A stretch of 64,000 nt of DNA from Prolixibacter sp. SD074 (lineage in GTDB: Bacteria; Bacteroidota; Bacteroidia; Bacteroidales; Prolixibacteraceae): NCBI RefSeq assembly GCF_009617895.1, contig NZ_BLAW01000001.1, positions 2,099,001-2,163,000 of the forward strand, written 5' to 3'. Shown here in pieces: positions 44,585 through 55,088 of this stretch (its first letter is position 1; the number at the start of each line of letters is the position of its first letter). A program made the translations under genes and the position numbers. The notes under the pieces were generated by a model. It ran no database searches, was not told where the DNA came from, and saw only the letters and a program-made list of their open reading frames with translations.

Positions 44585-45241
44585 TTAATTCATCGCAACA
44601 GGAATACCCAGTATTTCGAGTGTTTGGGGGTCACCTTCAAAAACAATCCGGTTAATTTCGACGAACCGGTCGTACCAGTTCTCCAGGTCGCGAATTTTTT
44701 TCTCCAAATCCACGACCTCTTTTATTTCGGAACCTTTTTGCTTTCGGTATTCCCTGAAAACCTGCCGCATGATATCAATTAAATGACGTGCCTGCATTAA
44801 TTCACTTTCCGGCACATTAATTTTCAGCATGGCTTCTTTTACTGACTCATTTTCCAGTAATGAGCGATAAAAAATATCGGCCTGCGAAAGCCATTTCTCG
44901 TAATCGGGATGTTCGGGGTAAGTACGTCTCCAGATCCTTTTTGCTTCTGTATCTTCCATTTCGTGCACGAACTGACGGTGCCGGTTATAAAAGTTTTCAA
45001 AATCGGTTTTTACTGTTTTAAATGATTCAAGTAATAAACGTTCTTTCCCGTCATAATTATCCGGCAAACGGTTTAACCGAATAACTTCTTCCAGAAGATT
45101 ACGTGCTGAATGCATCGCACCGAAATCGTAACCGTAATTTGCCAACCGTGTCATGATATCGGGTTCGCTCAGGATGCGGTAAATAGAATTCTCAATTCTG
45201 GCCAGCGTAGTAGCCATTCTTTTGTCTCGATTTGTAATCAT
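44585..45241 (-). CDS. Helical protein of unknown function
   Basis: A 218-residue protein, almost wholly helical and highly charged, no signal peptide, no membrane segment. Start at 45241 (alternative MATT at codon 9). C-terminal half is heptad-like (DLEKKIRDLENWYDRFVEINRIVFEG). Not recognised. The 284-bp gap upstream holds only the terminator of the NIPSNAP gene. Confidence 0.72.
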   Translation of the reverse strand: MITNRDKRMATTLARIENSIYRILSEPDIMTRLANYGYDFGAMHSARNLLEEVIRLNRLPDNYDGKERLLLESFKTVKTDFENFYNRHRQFVHEMEDTEAKRIWRRTYPEHPDYEKWLSQADIFYRSLLENESVKEAMLKINVPESELMQARHLIDIMRQVFREYRKQKGSEIKEVVDLEKKIRDLENWYDRFVEINRIVFEGDPQTLEILGIPVAMN

Positions 45242-45464
45242 AATGGGAAGTTTTTTGGGATGGATAATTAAACTTCAATGCATTCAAGTTACGCAATATA
45301 TCATGCGTAGTATGTCATTCTGTTAAGCACTTAACAATTGTTTCATCTTTTTACATCCGACGGGCATTCCCGCCACTTACCCCATTCGAATGTCCTGTTC
45401 AATTGAATCTTAATTCACGTTGCCCGTGTTTTCATTCTTACAGGAAAGGCCACAAAAGGATACA

Positions 45465-45494
45465 AAAAAGAGGAAGTTTTTGTGCCTCCTCTTT
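45465..45494 (-). terminator. Terminator of the NIPSNAP gene
   Basis: An 8-bp stem (45467-45474 with 45487-45494) with a T run on the minus strand, about 30 bp past the stop codon at 45526. Confidence 0.8.
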
Positions 45495-45525
45495 GTATTT
45501 TCATTCTTTTTCGAATCTGTCATCC

Positions 45526-46308
45526 CTATATCTGGGAATAACTTAGTGGTTCATAAAACCGGTTTACAATTTCGGAAACCGTATTCGCATATTCCGGCTT
45601 GTCTTCCATCTGCTTCCATCCTTCACTCTCACCAAATTTTTTCCACAGGGCATCGCGTTCTTCCATATTGTTAAAACTAAGCATATAAGTTAATGATGGC
45701 ATGGTGTCGCCGGCCAATACTTTGCCAAAAAACAACGGCGAAAGTCCAACCTCATTGAATAGTGCCAGTTCCTCCCTGTTAAACATCTCTATCTTTCTTC
45801 TCCCCGCATCTTCACTGTAACTTTGATAATTACGCAGTTCAAAAATTCCCGGTTCCCCGGTAGAAATTTTTATTTCCGGAAAACCGGAAAATGCTTCCAG
45901 CAAATATGTCGTATAACGGGAATACACGTAGTTGTCTGCAGGAAGGCTATTGTATTTTTGTGCCGCTTTTCTGAAAGTTTCATCTTCTGCCCATTCCTCT
46001 TTCACCTTGAAAAAGTCCTTACCCGAATTGTAAGGGATAAGTAATAATATTCGTGCCGGATGTTCAGCCTGTATTTCGCTAAAAACCCCGACATGCTCTA
46101 TTCCGGCCCGATTCAAAGCCGGGATCAATGCGTATCTGAAATATTGATCGAGGAACTCCTGTCTTTCTGATCGAACCAGTTCATAATCCCGTAATTCGTA
46201 AAACTGCTTACGGGAAGATGAGGCTCTTCCGGCTCCAAGAACACTCGCAGATACAGCCGTACCGGCAGCTCCCACCATGGCGGAACGAAGAAAATTGCGA
46301 CGTTTCAT
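45526..46308 (-). CDS. NIPSNAP-domain protein with Tat-type signal
   Basis: A 260-residue exported protein. The N-terminus MKRRNFLRSAMVGAAGTAV is a twin-arginine signal. Two NIPSNAP-like halves follow: FYELRDYELVRSERQEFLDQYFRYALIPALNRAGI and GIFELRNYQSYSEDAGRRKIEMFN, each a ferredoxin-like fold. Function of the family is unknown; bacterial members sit in the periplasm and often near sugar genes. Confidence 0.88.
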   Translation of the reverse strand: MKRRNFLRSAMVGAAGTAVSASVLGAGRASSSRKQFYELRDYELVRSERQEFLDQYFRYALIPALNRAGIEHVGVFSEIQAEHPARILLLIPYNSGKDFFKVKEEWAEDETFRKAAQKYNSLPADNYVYSRYTTYLLEAFSGFPEIKISTGEPGIFELRNYQSYSEDAGRRKIEMFNREELALFNEVGLSPLFFGKVLAGDTMPSLTYMLSFNNMEERDALWKKFGESEGWKQMEDKPEYANTVSEIVNRFYEPLSYSQI

Positions 46309-46551
46309 ATTCGTTTTATCAGTTTGGTTAATAGACTTGTTAATTTACACCGTTTGCACAAGGATAGCAAACCTGCCGGTTTCAGCTGCTTTTCCTATTT
46401 CTGAAAATGAGAGTTTTACTTATCTGCAGGGACACTTTTCCCCTTCCGGTAAACCGAAAACGGACGAACGAATTGCCATGAATCAACAAACAGTTACCAC
46501 ACTGAAGACTGTCCACATTTTTGCCATCGACTTCTTTCGGGCGGACATTGG

Positions 46552-46731
46552 GTGGCTTTCAATGCGGTTCCGGATGGCTTTGGGGAATCGTCAAGCCGTT
46601 TAGCTTTGGCATTATTACTGCTCGGCAAAGTCCCAACAGAAATAATAAGCGCGTTTATCGTTTGGTTTTTATTGTGGTATATCTGCTATTTCCTCCACAA
46701 GCAAAAGATTTTTATGGATTCAAATCCATAA
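46552..46731 (+). pseudogene. Possible remnant of a small membrane protein
   Basis: A 59-codon frame without ATG (GTG at 46552, stop 46729-46731) reads VAFNAVPDGFGESSS, then two hydrophobic stretches (LALALLLLGKVPTEII; SAFIVWFLLWYICYFLHK). The upstream frame that ends at 46603 holds MNQQTVTTLKTVHIFAIDFFR, so one shifted base could join both. This may be a decayed gene or chance. The rest of 46309-46780 shows nothing else. Confidence 0.22.
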
Positions 46732-46732
46732 A

Positions 46733-46760
46733 AAAAGCCACCCTAAAAAAGGTGGCTTTT
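46733..46760 (-). terminator. Terminator of the PFOR gene
   Basis: A 10-bp perfect stem (46733-46742 with 46751-46760), loop 8; T run on the minus strand. It lies 20 bp after the PFOR stop. Confidence 0.88.
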
Positions 46761-46780
46761 CAATTATTTTGAGCTTTAAA

Positions 46781-49700
46781 TTATTCCTCAAGGGCCCAGT
46801 CCATAGCAGCCATACGCTGGTATGAACGGTAACGCCATTTAGCATTCGCTTCAGCAGCTTTGAAGAGCCGATCGGCTTCAGCCGGGAACGACTTCTTCAG
46901 TGCAGTATAACGTACCTCACCGTTCAGGAAGTCCTGGAATTTGCTCCAATCCGGCTCTTTCGAATCGAGCTGGAACGGATTCTTTCCTTCGTCCTCGAGC
47001 AGCGGATTAAAGCGGAAGAGCGACCAGTAACCGCTTTCAACGGCACGTTTTTCTTCTTCCTGCGAGCGCCCCATCGAGCTGCGCAATCCATGAGCAATAC
47101 AAGGTGCGTAAGCAATAATCAGGGATGGTCCGGGATAAGCTTCAGCTTCGCGCAATGCTTTCAGGTACTGTGACTGGCTTGATCCCATCGCCACCTGTGC
47201 AACATATACGTAACCGTAACTCATTGCCATGGCTCCCAGGTCTTTTTTCCGGATTTTCTTACCCGAAGCAGCGAACTTAGCTACAGCACCAACCGGAGTT
47301 GCTTTAGAAGCCTGTCCGCCTGTATTCGAGTAAACCTCGGTATCGAGAACCAATACGTTCACATCTTCACCGGAAGCCAATACGTGGTCCAAACCTCCGT
47401 AACCGATATCATAAGCCCATCCGTCACCACCGAAGATCCACATCGATTTCTTCACGAGATACTGCTTCAGCGATTCGATTTCACGAGCATAAGCTGCATC
47501 TTTTCCGTTGATAGCATCCAGCACTTTCGCGGTAGCTTCTTCTGATTTCTCAGCATTGGCCATACCTTCCAACCATTCGGTGAAAGCTTCGCGTTCAGCG
47601 TCCGAAGCGCCGTTATTGAGCGCTTTTCCCATCACATTGGAAAGACGTTCGCGTTGCGCTTTTACACCTTCGGCCATACCGAAACCATATTCGGCGTTAT
47701 CTTCGAAGAGTGAGTTTGCCCAGGCCGGTCCGTGTCCGCTTTCGTTGTTCGGGCAGTACGGAGTTGCCGGAGCTGAAGCACCGTAAATGGAAGAACAACC
47801 GGTAGCGTTGGCAATCATCATGCGCTCACCGAAAAGCTGAGTTACGAGTTTCACGTATGGAGTTTCACCGCAACCGGCACAAGCACCGGAAAATTCGAAG
47901 AGAGGCTGTGCAAACTGCGTGTTCTTAACCGTTTTGGTCTTATCGACCAACTTGTCTTTGTACGATACGTTGTTGGCAAAGTAATCCCAACGCCCTACTT
48001 CTGGTTCCTGGGTATCCAGAGGCTTCATTACCAATGATTTTTCCTTGGAAGGACAAACATCGGCACAGCTACCACAACCGGTACAATCAAGCGGGGCAAC
48101 CTGAATACGATACTGCAATCCGGCAAACTGTTTTCCATTGGCTTTAATGGTTTCGGTTCCTGCAGGAACACCAGCCAGTTCTTCCTCATTTACCAGGAAA
48201 GGACGAATGGCTGCGTGAGGACAAACATAAGCGCACTGGTTACACTGAATACAGTTTTCCGGTACCCATTCCGGCACATCAACAGCAATACCACGTTTCT
48301 CGAAAGCAGTTGTTCCGGCAGGGAACGTACCATCTTCGATTCCTTTGAATGTAGAAACCGGCAGGTCATCACCTTTTTGAGCATTGATGATATCAACCAC
48401 ATTCCTGATGAAATCAGGACGCTCGCCGATAGTTGTTACACCTCCATTTGCGCCCAGTTTGGCCCATTCAGCAGGAACGTCGATTTTCTGCACGTTTTTT
48501 CCTCCGGCATCAACGGCAGCAAAGTTCATATTGACAATGGTCTCACCTTTATTACCATACGATTTTACAATCGCTTTCTTCATTTCGTCTACAGCCATTT
48601 CGTAAGGAATGACTCCGGTAATTTTAAAGAAGGCCGACTGCATGATGGTATTGGTACGGTTACCCAGACCAATTTCGGTAGCGAGTTTGGTACCATTGAT
48701 GATATAGAAACTAATGTCGTTCTCTGCCATGTAACGCTTCATGTGATCCGGCAGGCGTTTCTTCGTTTCTTCTTCATCCCATATGGTATTCAACAGGAAG
48801 GAACCACCTTTTTTTAACCCTTTCAATACTTCGTACTGATTCAGATAAGCCGGTACGTGACAGGCGACAAAGTCGGGAGTAGTAATTAGGTAAGTCGAAC
48901 GAATTGGGGCGTCACCAAAACGCAGGTGTGATGCGGTGAAACCACCTGATTTTTTCGAATCGTAAGCAAAATATGCCTGACAGTATTTGTCGGTTGAACC
49001 ACCAATGATTTTGATGGAGTTTTTATTCGCACCAACCGTACCATCCGATCCCAGACCGTAGAATTTTGCTTCGTACAATTCATCAGGAGATACTTTTACC
49101 TCGGGCAGCAATGGCAGCGACTTGAAGGTCACGTCGTCTTCGATACCAACGGTAAATTGATTTTTAGGTTCGGGCAATTCCAGGTTATTATAAATAGAAA
49201 TGATTTGCGCGGGGGTAGTATCTTTTGATCCTAATCCGTAACGACCGCCTACTACCAGCGGAGCATCTTTCTGTCCATAGAATACATCGCGAACATCGAG
49301 ATACAAAGGCTCACCGTTTGCCCCCGGTTCTTTGGTCCGATCGAGAACAGAAATGCGTTTTACTGACTTCGGCAGGACATTAAGCAAGTACTTGGTTGAG
49401 AACGGACGATACAGGTGAACTGTAACCAGGCCTACTTTTTTACCCTGACTTGCCAGGTAATCAATGGTTTCGCGGATGGTTTCGGTAACCGAGCCCATTG
49501 CCATGATGATATTTTCAGCATCGGGTGCACCGTAATAAGTAAACGGATGATATTCACGACCAGTGATTTTGCTGACTTCCTTCATGTAATCTTCAACAAT
49601 ATCCGGAACGGCATCGTAGAATACATTAGAAGCCTCTTTTGCCTGGAAGAAAATATCAGGGTTCTGTGCGGTACCACGGGTCACCGGATGTTCCGGGTTC

Positions 49701-50329
49701 AACGCGCGGTCACGGAACTCCTGTAAAGCATCCATATCAACCAGTGGCGCCAAATCATCATTCTCCAGCACTTCGATTTTCTGAATCTCGTGCGAAGTAC
49801 GGAAACCATCGAAGAAGTGAACGAAAGGCACGCGGCTTTTAATGGTTGAAAGGTGAGCAATACCGGCCAAATCCATTGCTTCCTGGACCGAACCGGAAGC
49901 CAACATTGCAAAACCGGTTTGACGGGTCGCATAAACGTCACTATGATCGCCAAAAATTGACAGCGCATGCGTTGCCAAAGTTCGGGCGCTTACGTGAAAT
50001 ACGGTAGGTAAAAGTTCGCCCGCAATTTTATACATATTGGGGATCATCAACAAAAGCCCTTGCGATGCAGTATACGTTGTGGTAAGCGCACCCGACTGAA
50101 GTGCACCATGGACAGCGCCAGATGCTCCACCCTCACTCTGCATTTCTGCCAAACGAACCGGTTGTCCAAAAAGGTTTTCACGGCCTTTAGCCGCCCACTC
50201 ATCTACACTTTCCGCCATGGGTGATGACGGCGTAATGGGATAAATACAAGCTACTTCGCTAAAAATATAACTGACGTATGAAGCAGCGTAATTACCATCA
50301 CAGGTTATGAACTTTTTTTTGTTTGCCAT
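46781..50329 (-). CDS. nifJ: Pyruvate:ferredoxin (flavodoxin) oxidoreductase
   Basis: A 1182-residue single-chain PFOR, full length. Order: pyrimidine half (IYPITPSSPMAESVDEW), CoA domain, gamma-like domain (IKIIGGSTDKYCQAYFAYD), two [4Fe-4S] ferredoxin clusters (CIQCNQCAYVCP near 691; CTGCGSCADVCP near 745), and the TPP half with its own cluster (SGACAGCGETPYVKL; NATGCSSIYG; LDTEVYSNTGGQASKATP). It splits pyruvate and CoA into acetyl-CoA, CO2 and reduced ferredoxin, in the cytoplasm. No partner gene is needed. Monocistronic, ending at a strong terminator. Confidence 0.97.
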   Translation of the reverse strand: MANKKKFITCDGNYAASYVSYIFSEVACIYPITPSSPMAESVDEWAAKGRENLFGQPVRLAEMQSEGGASGAVHGALQSGALTTTYTASQGLLLMIPNMYKIAGELLPTVFHVSARTLATHALSIFGDHSDVYATRQTGFAMLASGSVQEAMDLAGIAHLSTIKSRVPFVHFFDGFRTSHEIQKIEVLENDDLAPLVDMDALQEFRDRALNPEHPVTRGTAQNPDIFFQAKEASNVFYDAVPDIVEDYMKEVSKITGREYHPFTYYGAPDAENIIMAMGSVTETIRETIDYLASQGKKVGLVTVHLYRPFSTKYLLNVLPKSVKRISVLDRTKEPGANGEPLYLDVRDVFYGQKDAPLVVGGRYGLGSKDTTPAQIISIYNNLELPEPKNQFTVGIEDDVTFKSLPLLPEVKVSPDELYEAKFYGLGSDGTVGANKNSIKIIGGSTDKYCQAYFAYDSKKSGGFTASHLRFGDAPIRSTYLITTPDFVACHVPAYLNQYEVLKGLKKGGSFLLNTIWDEEETKKRLPDHMKRYMAENDISFYIINGTKLATEIGLGNRTNTIMQSAFFKITGVIPYEMAVDEMKKAIVKSYGNKGETIVNMNFAAVDAGGKNVQKIDVPAEWAKLGANGGVTTIGERPDFIRNVVDIINAQKGDDLPVSTFKGIEDGTFPAGTTAFEKRGIAVDVPEWVPENCIQCNQCAYVCPHAAIRPFLVNEEELAGVPAGTETIKANGKQFAGLQYRIQVAPLDCTGCGSCADVCPSKEKSLVMKPLDTQEPEVGRWDYFANNVSYKDKLVDKTKTVKNTQFAQPLFEFSGACAGCGETPYVKLVTQLFGERMMIANATGCSSIYGASAPATPYCPNNESGHGPAWANSLFEDNAEYGFGMAEGVKAQRERLSNVMGKALNNGASDAEREAFTEWLEGMANAEKSEEATAKVLDAINGKDAAYAREIESLKQYLVKKSMWIFGGDGWAYDIGYGGLDHVLASGEDVNVLVLDTEVYSNTGGQASKATPVGAVAKFAASGKKIRKKDLGAMAMSYGYVYVAQVAMGSSQSQYLKALREAEAYPGPSLIIAYAPCIAHGLRSSMGRSQEEEKRAVESGYWSLFRFNPLLEDEGKNPFQLDSKEPDWSKFQDFLNGEVRYTALKKSFPAEADRLFKAAEANAKWRYRSYQRMAAMDWALEE

Positions 50330-50394
50330 TTGATTTTGACTTTAAAAGTATAATAATCGTTTGTCGTATAATTAGTTGAACCGTAAATCCTTTT

Positions 50395-51606
50395 TCAATA
50401 CAGAAAACCAAAAAGCCACAATGGAATGATGTTACCATCACCAATTTCAATCATATCGGCCGCGCCATATTGCTTCGGTTTTTCCGGCTGTGTATATTTT
50501 CCCCCCACCCAAAAATCGTATTTTCCGTCGACACGGAAATCGGCCTCCGGCGTCGAGGTCAATGTATGCTGATATCCCACCTGATTATAGAAAAATGTCT
50601 GCCTCAGGTTACGATTGTTAATGTTTTCCGGAGCGATGGCATGCAGCAAATTGGTATTGTGCAGGTATACCAGGTCGGGTTTCTTTAACTGCCCGTTATT
50701 ACCATTCGGAAAAAGCATGTTGATAAGCCGTGCATTTTTCAGGTAACGGAGGTAATTCAGTACGGTTGCCCGTGATATCTCTACTTCGGAGCTCAATTTA
50801 CTCACATTTGGTGCCAATGGCATCTGTGCACTGATGATCTGCAACAGCTTTCGCAGTTTTGGCAAATATTTTAACTCTATCTGGTTGAGATATGTCACAT
50901 CAATTTCGAGGGCCAGGTTCGCATGCTTCAATAAATTCTCGGTATAAAAGACCTGGTTATTGATGAAATAAGGATAATAACCGAATTTCAGATAATCGGG
51001 GAAATACGCCAACGGCCTTACTTCACTAATGATATCCCGAACAATTTCCTCGTGCCGGTTAAGAATATCTTTCAGCGTAACTTTTGAGAAGTGTTTCCCC
51101 GCACGGTAATTTAAATATTCGCGGAACGAGAGGCCTTCCAGGTGATAAACACGGGCAATGTCTTTTAACACCTCATTTCCTTCAATCACACGAAGGACCG
51201 GCGAACCACTGAAAATAATTTTCAACCCGGGCAATTCATCGTAGCACTGCCGCAACTCAGTTGCCCATCCCGGATACTTATGAACCTGATCAAGGATCAG
51301 CACTTTTCCGCCCCGTTTGTAAAATTCGTCGGCAAATGAAAAAATACGACGCTTTGTGAAATAGAAATGATTCAGATTGACATACAGACAGCTCTTGTCT
51401 TCGCCAAATTGTTCCCTTACATATTCCAGCAGAAAGGTAGTCTTTCCCACTCCTCTGAACCCTTTAATACAAATCAGGCGATGTTCCCAATCAATATCTT
51501 CGACCAGCTCCCTGTGAATCAATTTATTTGATTCGCGGACTAAATAGCGATGTGTGTTAAGAAAGTATTCCACCTTGAGTAAACTATTTTCAACAAAAAT
51601 AAACAT
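50395..51606 (-). CDS. AAA-family ATPase with DUF4143
   Basis: A 403-residue ATPase from ATG 51606. Walker A GFRGVGKTTFL (about 50), Walker B KVLILDQVHKYP (about 105), SGSPVLRV sensor-like. C-terminal DUF4143 part with a winged-helix-like segment (SSEVEISRATVLNYLRYLKNARLI) and a last PD-(D/E)XK-like part (EADFRVDGKYDFWVGGK), typical of this STAND/AAA group. Such proteins are common and of unknown job, possibly linked to toxin-antitoxin or defence. Isolated gene. Confidence 0.85.
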   Translation of the reverse strand: MFIFVENSLLKVEYFLNTHRYLVRESNKLIHRELVEDIDWEHRLICIKGFRGVGKTTFLLEYVREQFGEDKSCLYVNLNHFYFTKRRIFSFADEFYKRGGKVLILDQVHKYPGWATELRQCYDELPGLKIIFSGSPVLRVIEGNEVLKDIARVYHLEGLSFREYLNYRAGKHFSKVTLKDILNRHEEIVRDIISEVRPLAYFPDYLKFGYYPYFINNQVFYTENLLKHANLALEIDVTYLNQIELKYLPKLRKLLQIISAQMPLAPNVSKLSSEVEISRATVLNYLRYLKNARLINMLFPNGNNGQLKKPDLVYLHNTNLLHAIAPENINNRNLRQTFFYNQVGYQHTLTSTPEADFRVDGKYDFWVGGKYTQPEKPKQYGAADMIEIGDGNIIPLWLFGFLY

Positions 51607-52052
51607 CCACACCACAATTTTGCTATCTATAGATTACAATTTTACCTTTTGAATGCTATTTATATCTGGTAAAAATAAAAGTAACATCTCATCAATATAT
51701 GAATATCGTAATATTCAACAAGGTATGATGTTGCTTCTTATTATTTTCAACCCCCGCGGCACGCCGCCTAATGGCTTATAATAAGGCACTTGGATTCGCC
51801 TGGTTGATTTGTAATACAAATGATACATCTTTTTATCCGCAATGAAACAACATCACACTATTCTTGCTACTGGAAACTAGCTGCACCAGCGGAAGGTTAT
51901 GAAACGGACATTGCTTCGAAAAACTGAACTTATTGAGAAGACACCCTTTCACTTTAGCATGTATTCCATAATCAATATGTAATAAGTGGTTTATCTGCAG
52001 CAATAAATATCGAAACAACCCGGTTACCGGGTATCAATTTTATTTTGATCCC
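51607..52052. other. Intergenic region with three palindromes
   Basis: 446 bp without a supported gene. Three short inverted repeats: 51700-51717 (TGAATAT/ATATTCA), 51807-51821 (ATTTGTA/TACAAAT) and 52019-52033 (ACCCGGT/ACCGGGT). The last lies 20 bp before the response-regulator start and could be a site for it. No clear -7/-33 pair is seen. Confidence 0.4.
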
Positions 52053-52790
52053 ATGAAAACAACAACATTTGAGCAACCTGTAACCATGCAACCTGACCAG
52101 ATAAGAGCCAACCATATTTTAGTAGTTGATGACGAAGCCGATTTGTGTGAAATTCTTCAATTTAATTTAGAGAGTGTAGGATTTAATGTGGATACCGCTT
52201 ACTCAGCTGAAGAGGCACTTGAACTCCCGTTGGAAAAATATGACCTGATTTTGCTCGACGTAATGATGGGCGAAATTTCCGGGTTTAAACTGGCCAACAT
52301 ACTAAAGAAAGATGAAAGACTAAAAAATATTCCGGTTATATTTATTACTGCTAAAAGCACGGAAAATGACACGCTGACCGGCTTCAATCTTGGAGCCGAA
52401 GATTATATTTCCAAGCCCTTTTCGATAAAAGAGGTTATTGCCCGGGTAAAGGTTGCACTGCGGCATCTGGAAAACCACTCCGAAAACAAAACATCCGTAA
52501 TTAATGTTGGTGACCTGAAAATCTATCCCGAGGAAAAGAAACTGGTCATTGATGGCCACACCATAAATCTGACCAAAAAGGAGTTTGAAATTCTACTGCT
52601 ACTATGCGAGCATCCTGGCAAGGTATTTACCCGGGAAGAGATACTCACACAAATATGGGAACATGAATCATATATTCTCGACCGGACCGTTGATGTAAAT
52701 ATTACCCGCCTACGGAAAAAGATTGGACGCTATAGTAAAAGGATTGTCACCCGCCAGGGATACGGTTACTGCTTTGAACAGGATCGTTAA
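52053..52790 (+). CDS. OmpR-family response regulator (orphan)
   Basis: A 245-residue regulator. Receiver domain (about 20-140): HILVVDDEADLCEIL, acceptor Asp in LILLDVMMG near 69, Lys in ISKPFSIKE near 119. C-terminal winged helix (about 150-240): LTKKEFEILLLLCEHPGKVFTREEIL, DRTVDVNITRLRKKIG, TRQGYGYCFE. No sensor kinase lies beside it. M12 is an alternative start. Binds DNA; target genes unknown. Confidence 0.93.
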   Translation: MKTTTFEQPVTMQPDQIRANHILVVDDEADLCEILQFNLESVGFNVDTAYSAEEALELPLEKYDLILLDVMMGEISGFKLANILKKDERLKNIPVIFITAKSTENDTLTGFNLGAEDYISKPFSIKEVIARVKVALRHLENHSENKTSVINVGDLKIYPEEKKLVIDGHTINLTKKEFEILLLLCEHPGKVFTREEILTQIWEHESYILDRTVDVNITRLRKKIGRYSKRIVTRQGYGYCFEQDR

Positions 52791-52814
52791 ACGCAAAAAT
52801 TTACATCGAAAAGG

Positions 52815-52848
52815 AAAGGCGGGTTCACTGGTTGAATCCGCCTTTTTA
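52815..52848. terminator. Bidirectional terminator between the regulator and rho
   Basis: A 13-bp stem (one G-T) starting at 52815, followed by a T run on the plus strand and preceded by A residues. Serves both convergent genes. Confidence 0.85.
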
Positions 52849-52868
52849 TATCTCTGAAATGATTTTGA

Positions 52869-54638
52869 CTAACTGTCGTTCATCGACACCAGAAACTCTT
52901 CATTGGTTGCTGTTTTTAGAAGTCGATCCTTCAGGAACTGCATTGCTTCAACCGAGTTCATGTCGGTAAGGTAATTTCGGAGAATCCATATTTTATCCAA
53001 TGCATATTTTTCTATCAGCAGCTCCTCCCGACGTGTACTGGAAGCAGTAATATCCACTGCCGGGAAAATACGACGGTTGGACAATTTCCGGTCAAGTTGC
53101 AGCTCCATGTTACCAGTTCCTTTAAACTCTTCGAAAATCACATCATCCATTTTCGAACCGGTTTCGGTAAGTGCTGTTGCCAAAATTGTCAACGAACCTC
53201 CCTCTTCAATGTTACGGGCAGCACCGAAGAAACGCTTCGGTTTGTGTAGTGCGTTGGCATCAACACCGCCCGATAATACTTTACCAGATGCCGGGGCTAC
53301 GGTGTTATAAGCACGGGCCAGGCGGGTAATCGAGTCAAGCAGAATAACCACATCATGGCCACATTCCACCATACGCTTGGCTTTTTCGAGTACCATGTTG
53401 GCTACACGCACGTGACGCTCTGCCGGCTCATCAAAAGTTGACGAAATCACCTCTGCATTCACACTGCGGGCCATATCGGTTACTTCTTCCGGACGCTCAT
53501 CAATCAGCAAAACCATCATGTAAACTTCCGGATGATTGCCGGCAATCGCGTTAGCAATCTCTTTCAGTAATACCGTTTTACCCGTTTTCGGCTGGGCCAC
53601 AATCAAACCACGCTGTCCTTTCCCGATCGGCGAAAACATATCAACTACCCGGCTCGATAAGCTCGAGTAACCTTTTCCGGTAATGTTGAATTTTTCATTT
53701 GGGAAAAGCGGTGTCAGGTGATCAAACGGTACCCGGTCGCGAATATACTCAGGACTGCGACCGTTGATCTCCACTACTTTGATCAACGGAAAATATTTTT
53801 CCCCCTCTTTGGGAGGTCGAATAGCACCAGTCACGTTATCGCCGGTTTTTAATCCGAAAAGTTTTATCTGCGACTGAGAAACATAAATATCGTCAGGTGA
53901 ATTCAAATAGTTGAAATCCGAAGAGCGAAGGAATCCATAACCATCCTGCATAATTTCCAAAACACCGGAGGCCTGGATAATTCCATCAAATTCAAAAGCC
54001 TTTTCATTGTCCCGCTGACGCCCCCCCGGGGTTTGTGTATTCCGGTGAGGAGCAGGAGCCTGGCGCTGTTGCTGAGGCTGATACTTAGATGGGCCTGCCT
54101 GTTCGCGGTCGTTTCGCTCCCTGTGGGAATCATCCTTACGAAAATCGTCCCTGCGTGGTTTTGGTGCGGAATCAGATGGTTCTGAAAACCGGTTATCTGC
54201 CGGTTGGGTACTCTCCACCGGTCGTTTTTCTACCGGACGTTTTTCTACCGGACGTTTTTCAGCCGGTGGTGCATATTCCTGATCCCGCCCAACTCTCGGC
54301 CGGCGCGAACGACGACGATCATTTTTATCGTCATTTGATTTTGGGCGGTGTCCTTCGTTGGCCACGGGCGTGGCTTTTCTGACCGGAGCAGTTTCAACCG
54401 GTTTTTCTACAGGTGAACTATTTTTCACGATTTCAGCCTTATCTGCCTTGGGCCCCTTCTTTGGGGCGGGATTTTTGTCAGCCTTCTTGCCCTCGGAAGC
54501 AAGTATGGCCTGTGTATCCAGTATTTTATAGATAAGGTCTTGCTTCTTAAAGGACTCAACTCTTTTAATTTTCAACTCCTTAGCAATATCCCGCAACTCG
54601 GGAACCAGTTTCTTGCTAAGCTCAAGAATGTCGTACAT
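52869..54638 (-). CDS. rho: Transcription termination factor Rho
   Basis: A 589-residue Rho from ATG 54638; a GTG 23 codons upstream would add a chance extension. N-terminal Rho-N helix ([22 protein letters not shown]), a basic, Pro/Arg/Lys-rich disordered insert (about 50-210), an RNA-binding cold-shock domain ([19 protein letters not shown]), Walker [15 protein letters not shown], Walker [17 protein letters not shown], and the hexamer end. Length exceeds E. coli Rho (419) because of the insert, as is usual in Bacteroidota. It forms the RNA-driven helicase ring that ends transcription. Confidence 0.96.
   Translation of the reverse strand: MYDILELSKKLVPELRDIAKELKIKRVESFKKQDLIYKILDTQAILASEGKKADKNPAPKKGPKADKAEIVKNSSPVEKPVETAPVRKATPVANEGHRPKSNDDKNDRRRSRRPRVGRDQEYAPPAEKRPVEKRPVEKRPVESTQPADNRFSEPSDSAPKPRRDDFRKDDSHRERNDREQAGPSKYQPQQQRQAPAPHRNTQTPGGRQRDNEKAFEFDGIIQASGVLEIMQDGYGFLRSSDFNYLNSPDDIYVSQSQIKLFGLKTGDNVTGAIRPPKEGEKYFPLIKVVEINGRSPEYIRDRVPFDHLTPLFPNEKFNITGKGYSSLSSRVVDMFSPIGKGQRGLIVAQPKTGKTVLLKEIANAIAGNHPEVYMMVLLIDERPEEVTDMARSVNAEVISSTFDEPAERHVRVANMVLEKAKRMVECGHDVVILLDSITRLARAYNTVAPASGKVLSGGVDANALHKPKRFFGAARNIEEGGSLTILATALTETGSKMDDVIFEEFKGTGNMELQLDRKLSNRRIFPAVDITASSTRREELLIEKYALDKIWILRNYLTDMNSVEAMQFLKDRLLKTATNEEFLVSMNDS
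54216..54260 (-). repeat. 15-bp repeat coding KRPVE inside rho
   Basis: Three tandem 15-bp units (54216-54230, 54231-54245, 54246-54260); the last two are identical and the first differs at two bases. They encode the pentapeptide EKRPV three times in the disordered insert of Rho. Confidence 0.85.
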
Positions 54639-55088
54639 GTTATTTTGATTTAACTTAACATAAAGCCCTAATTTCCCACTGAGTATAATATTTTGGGAAA
54701 GTGGCACATTAAAAAATTTCTTATTGATTTATTGGAAGAAGAAAAAGGGACTTGTTTAGTAAAACGAATAATCGAATTTTCTGCAATTATAAGTAAATGC
54801 TTTAAATTCACAAAAGTTCACGCACTTTTTTTCAAATATGCGTTATTTTCATCGTATTAAAAAATGTTTCCTTGTGCGAATATGCTTTTAAATAGCACAA
54901 CGGTATGCCTGTGATTACGCCATAAGTTAAGAAATAAATTGCAATAAGAAGCACATTCTTTGATGAAAATCATTTTTTTATATAAATTCACATTCAAGAA
55001 CTTTTTAGATCCACAATTATAACCCTAAAGCGTAATTGCCGTATATTCTAAAAACTAAAATTGTTTCGTCAAAGTCTTACATTCACCT
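54639..55088. other. Divergent promoter region of rho and the primary sigma gene
   Basis: 450 bp, AT-rich, no supported gene. It must hold the promoters of both genes, but I see no exact TAnnTTTG with a good -33 on either strand. Confidence 0.5.
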
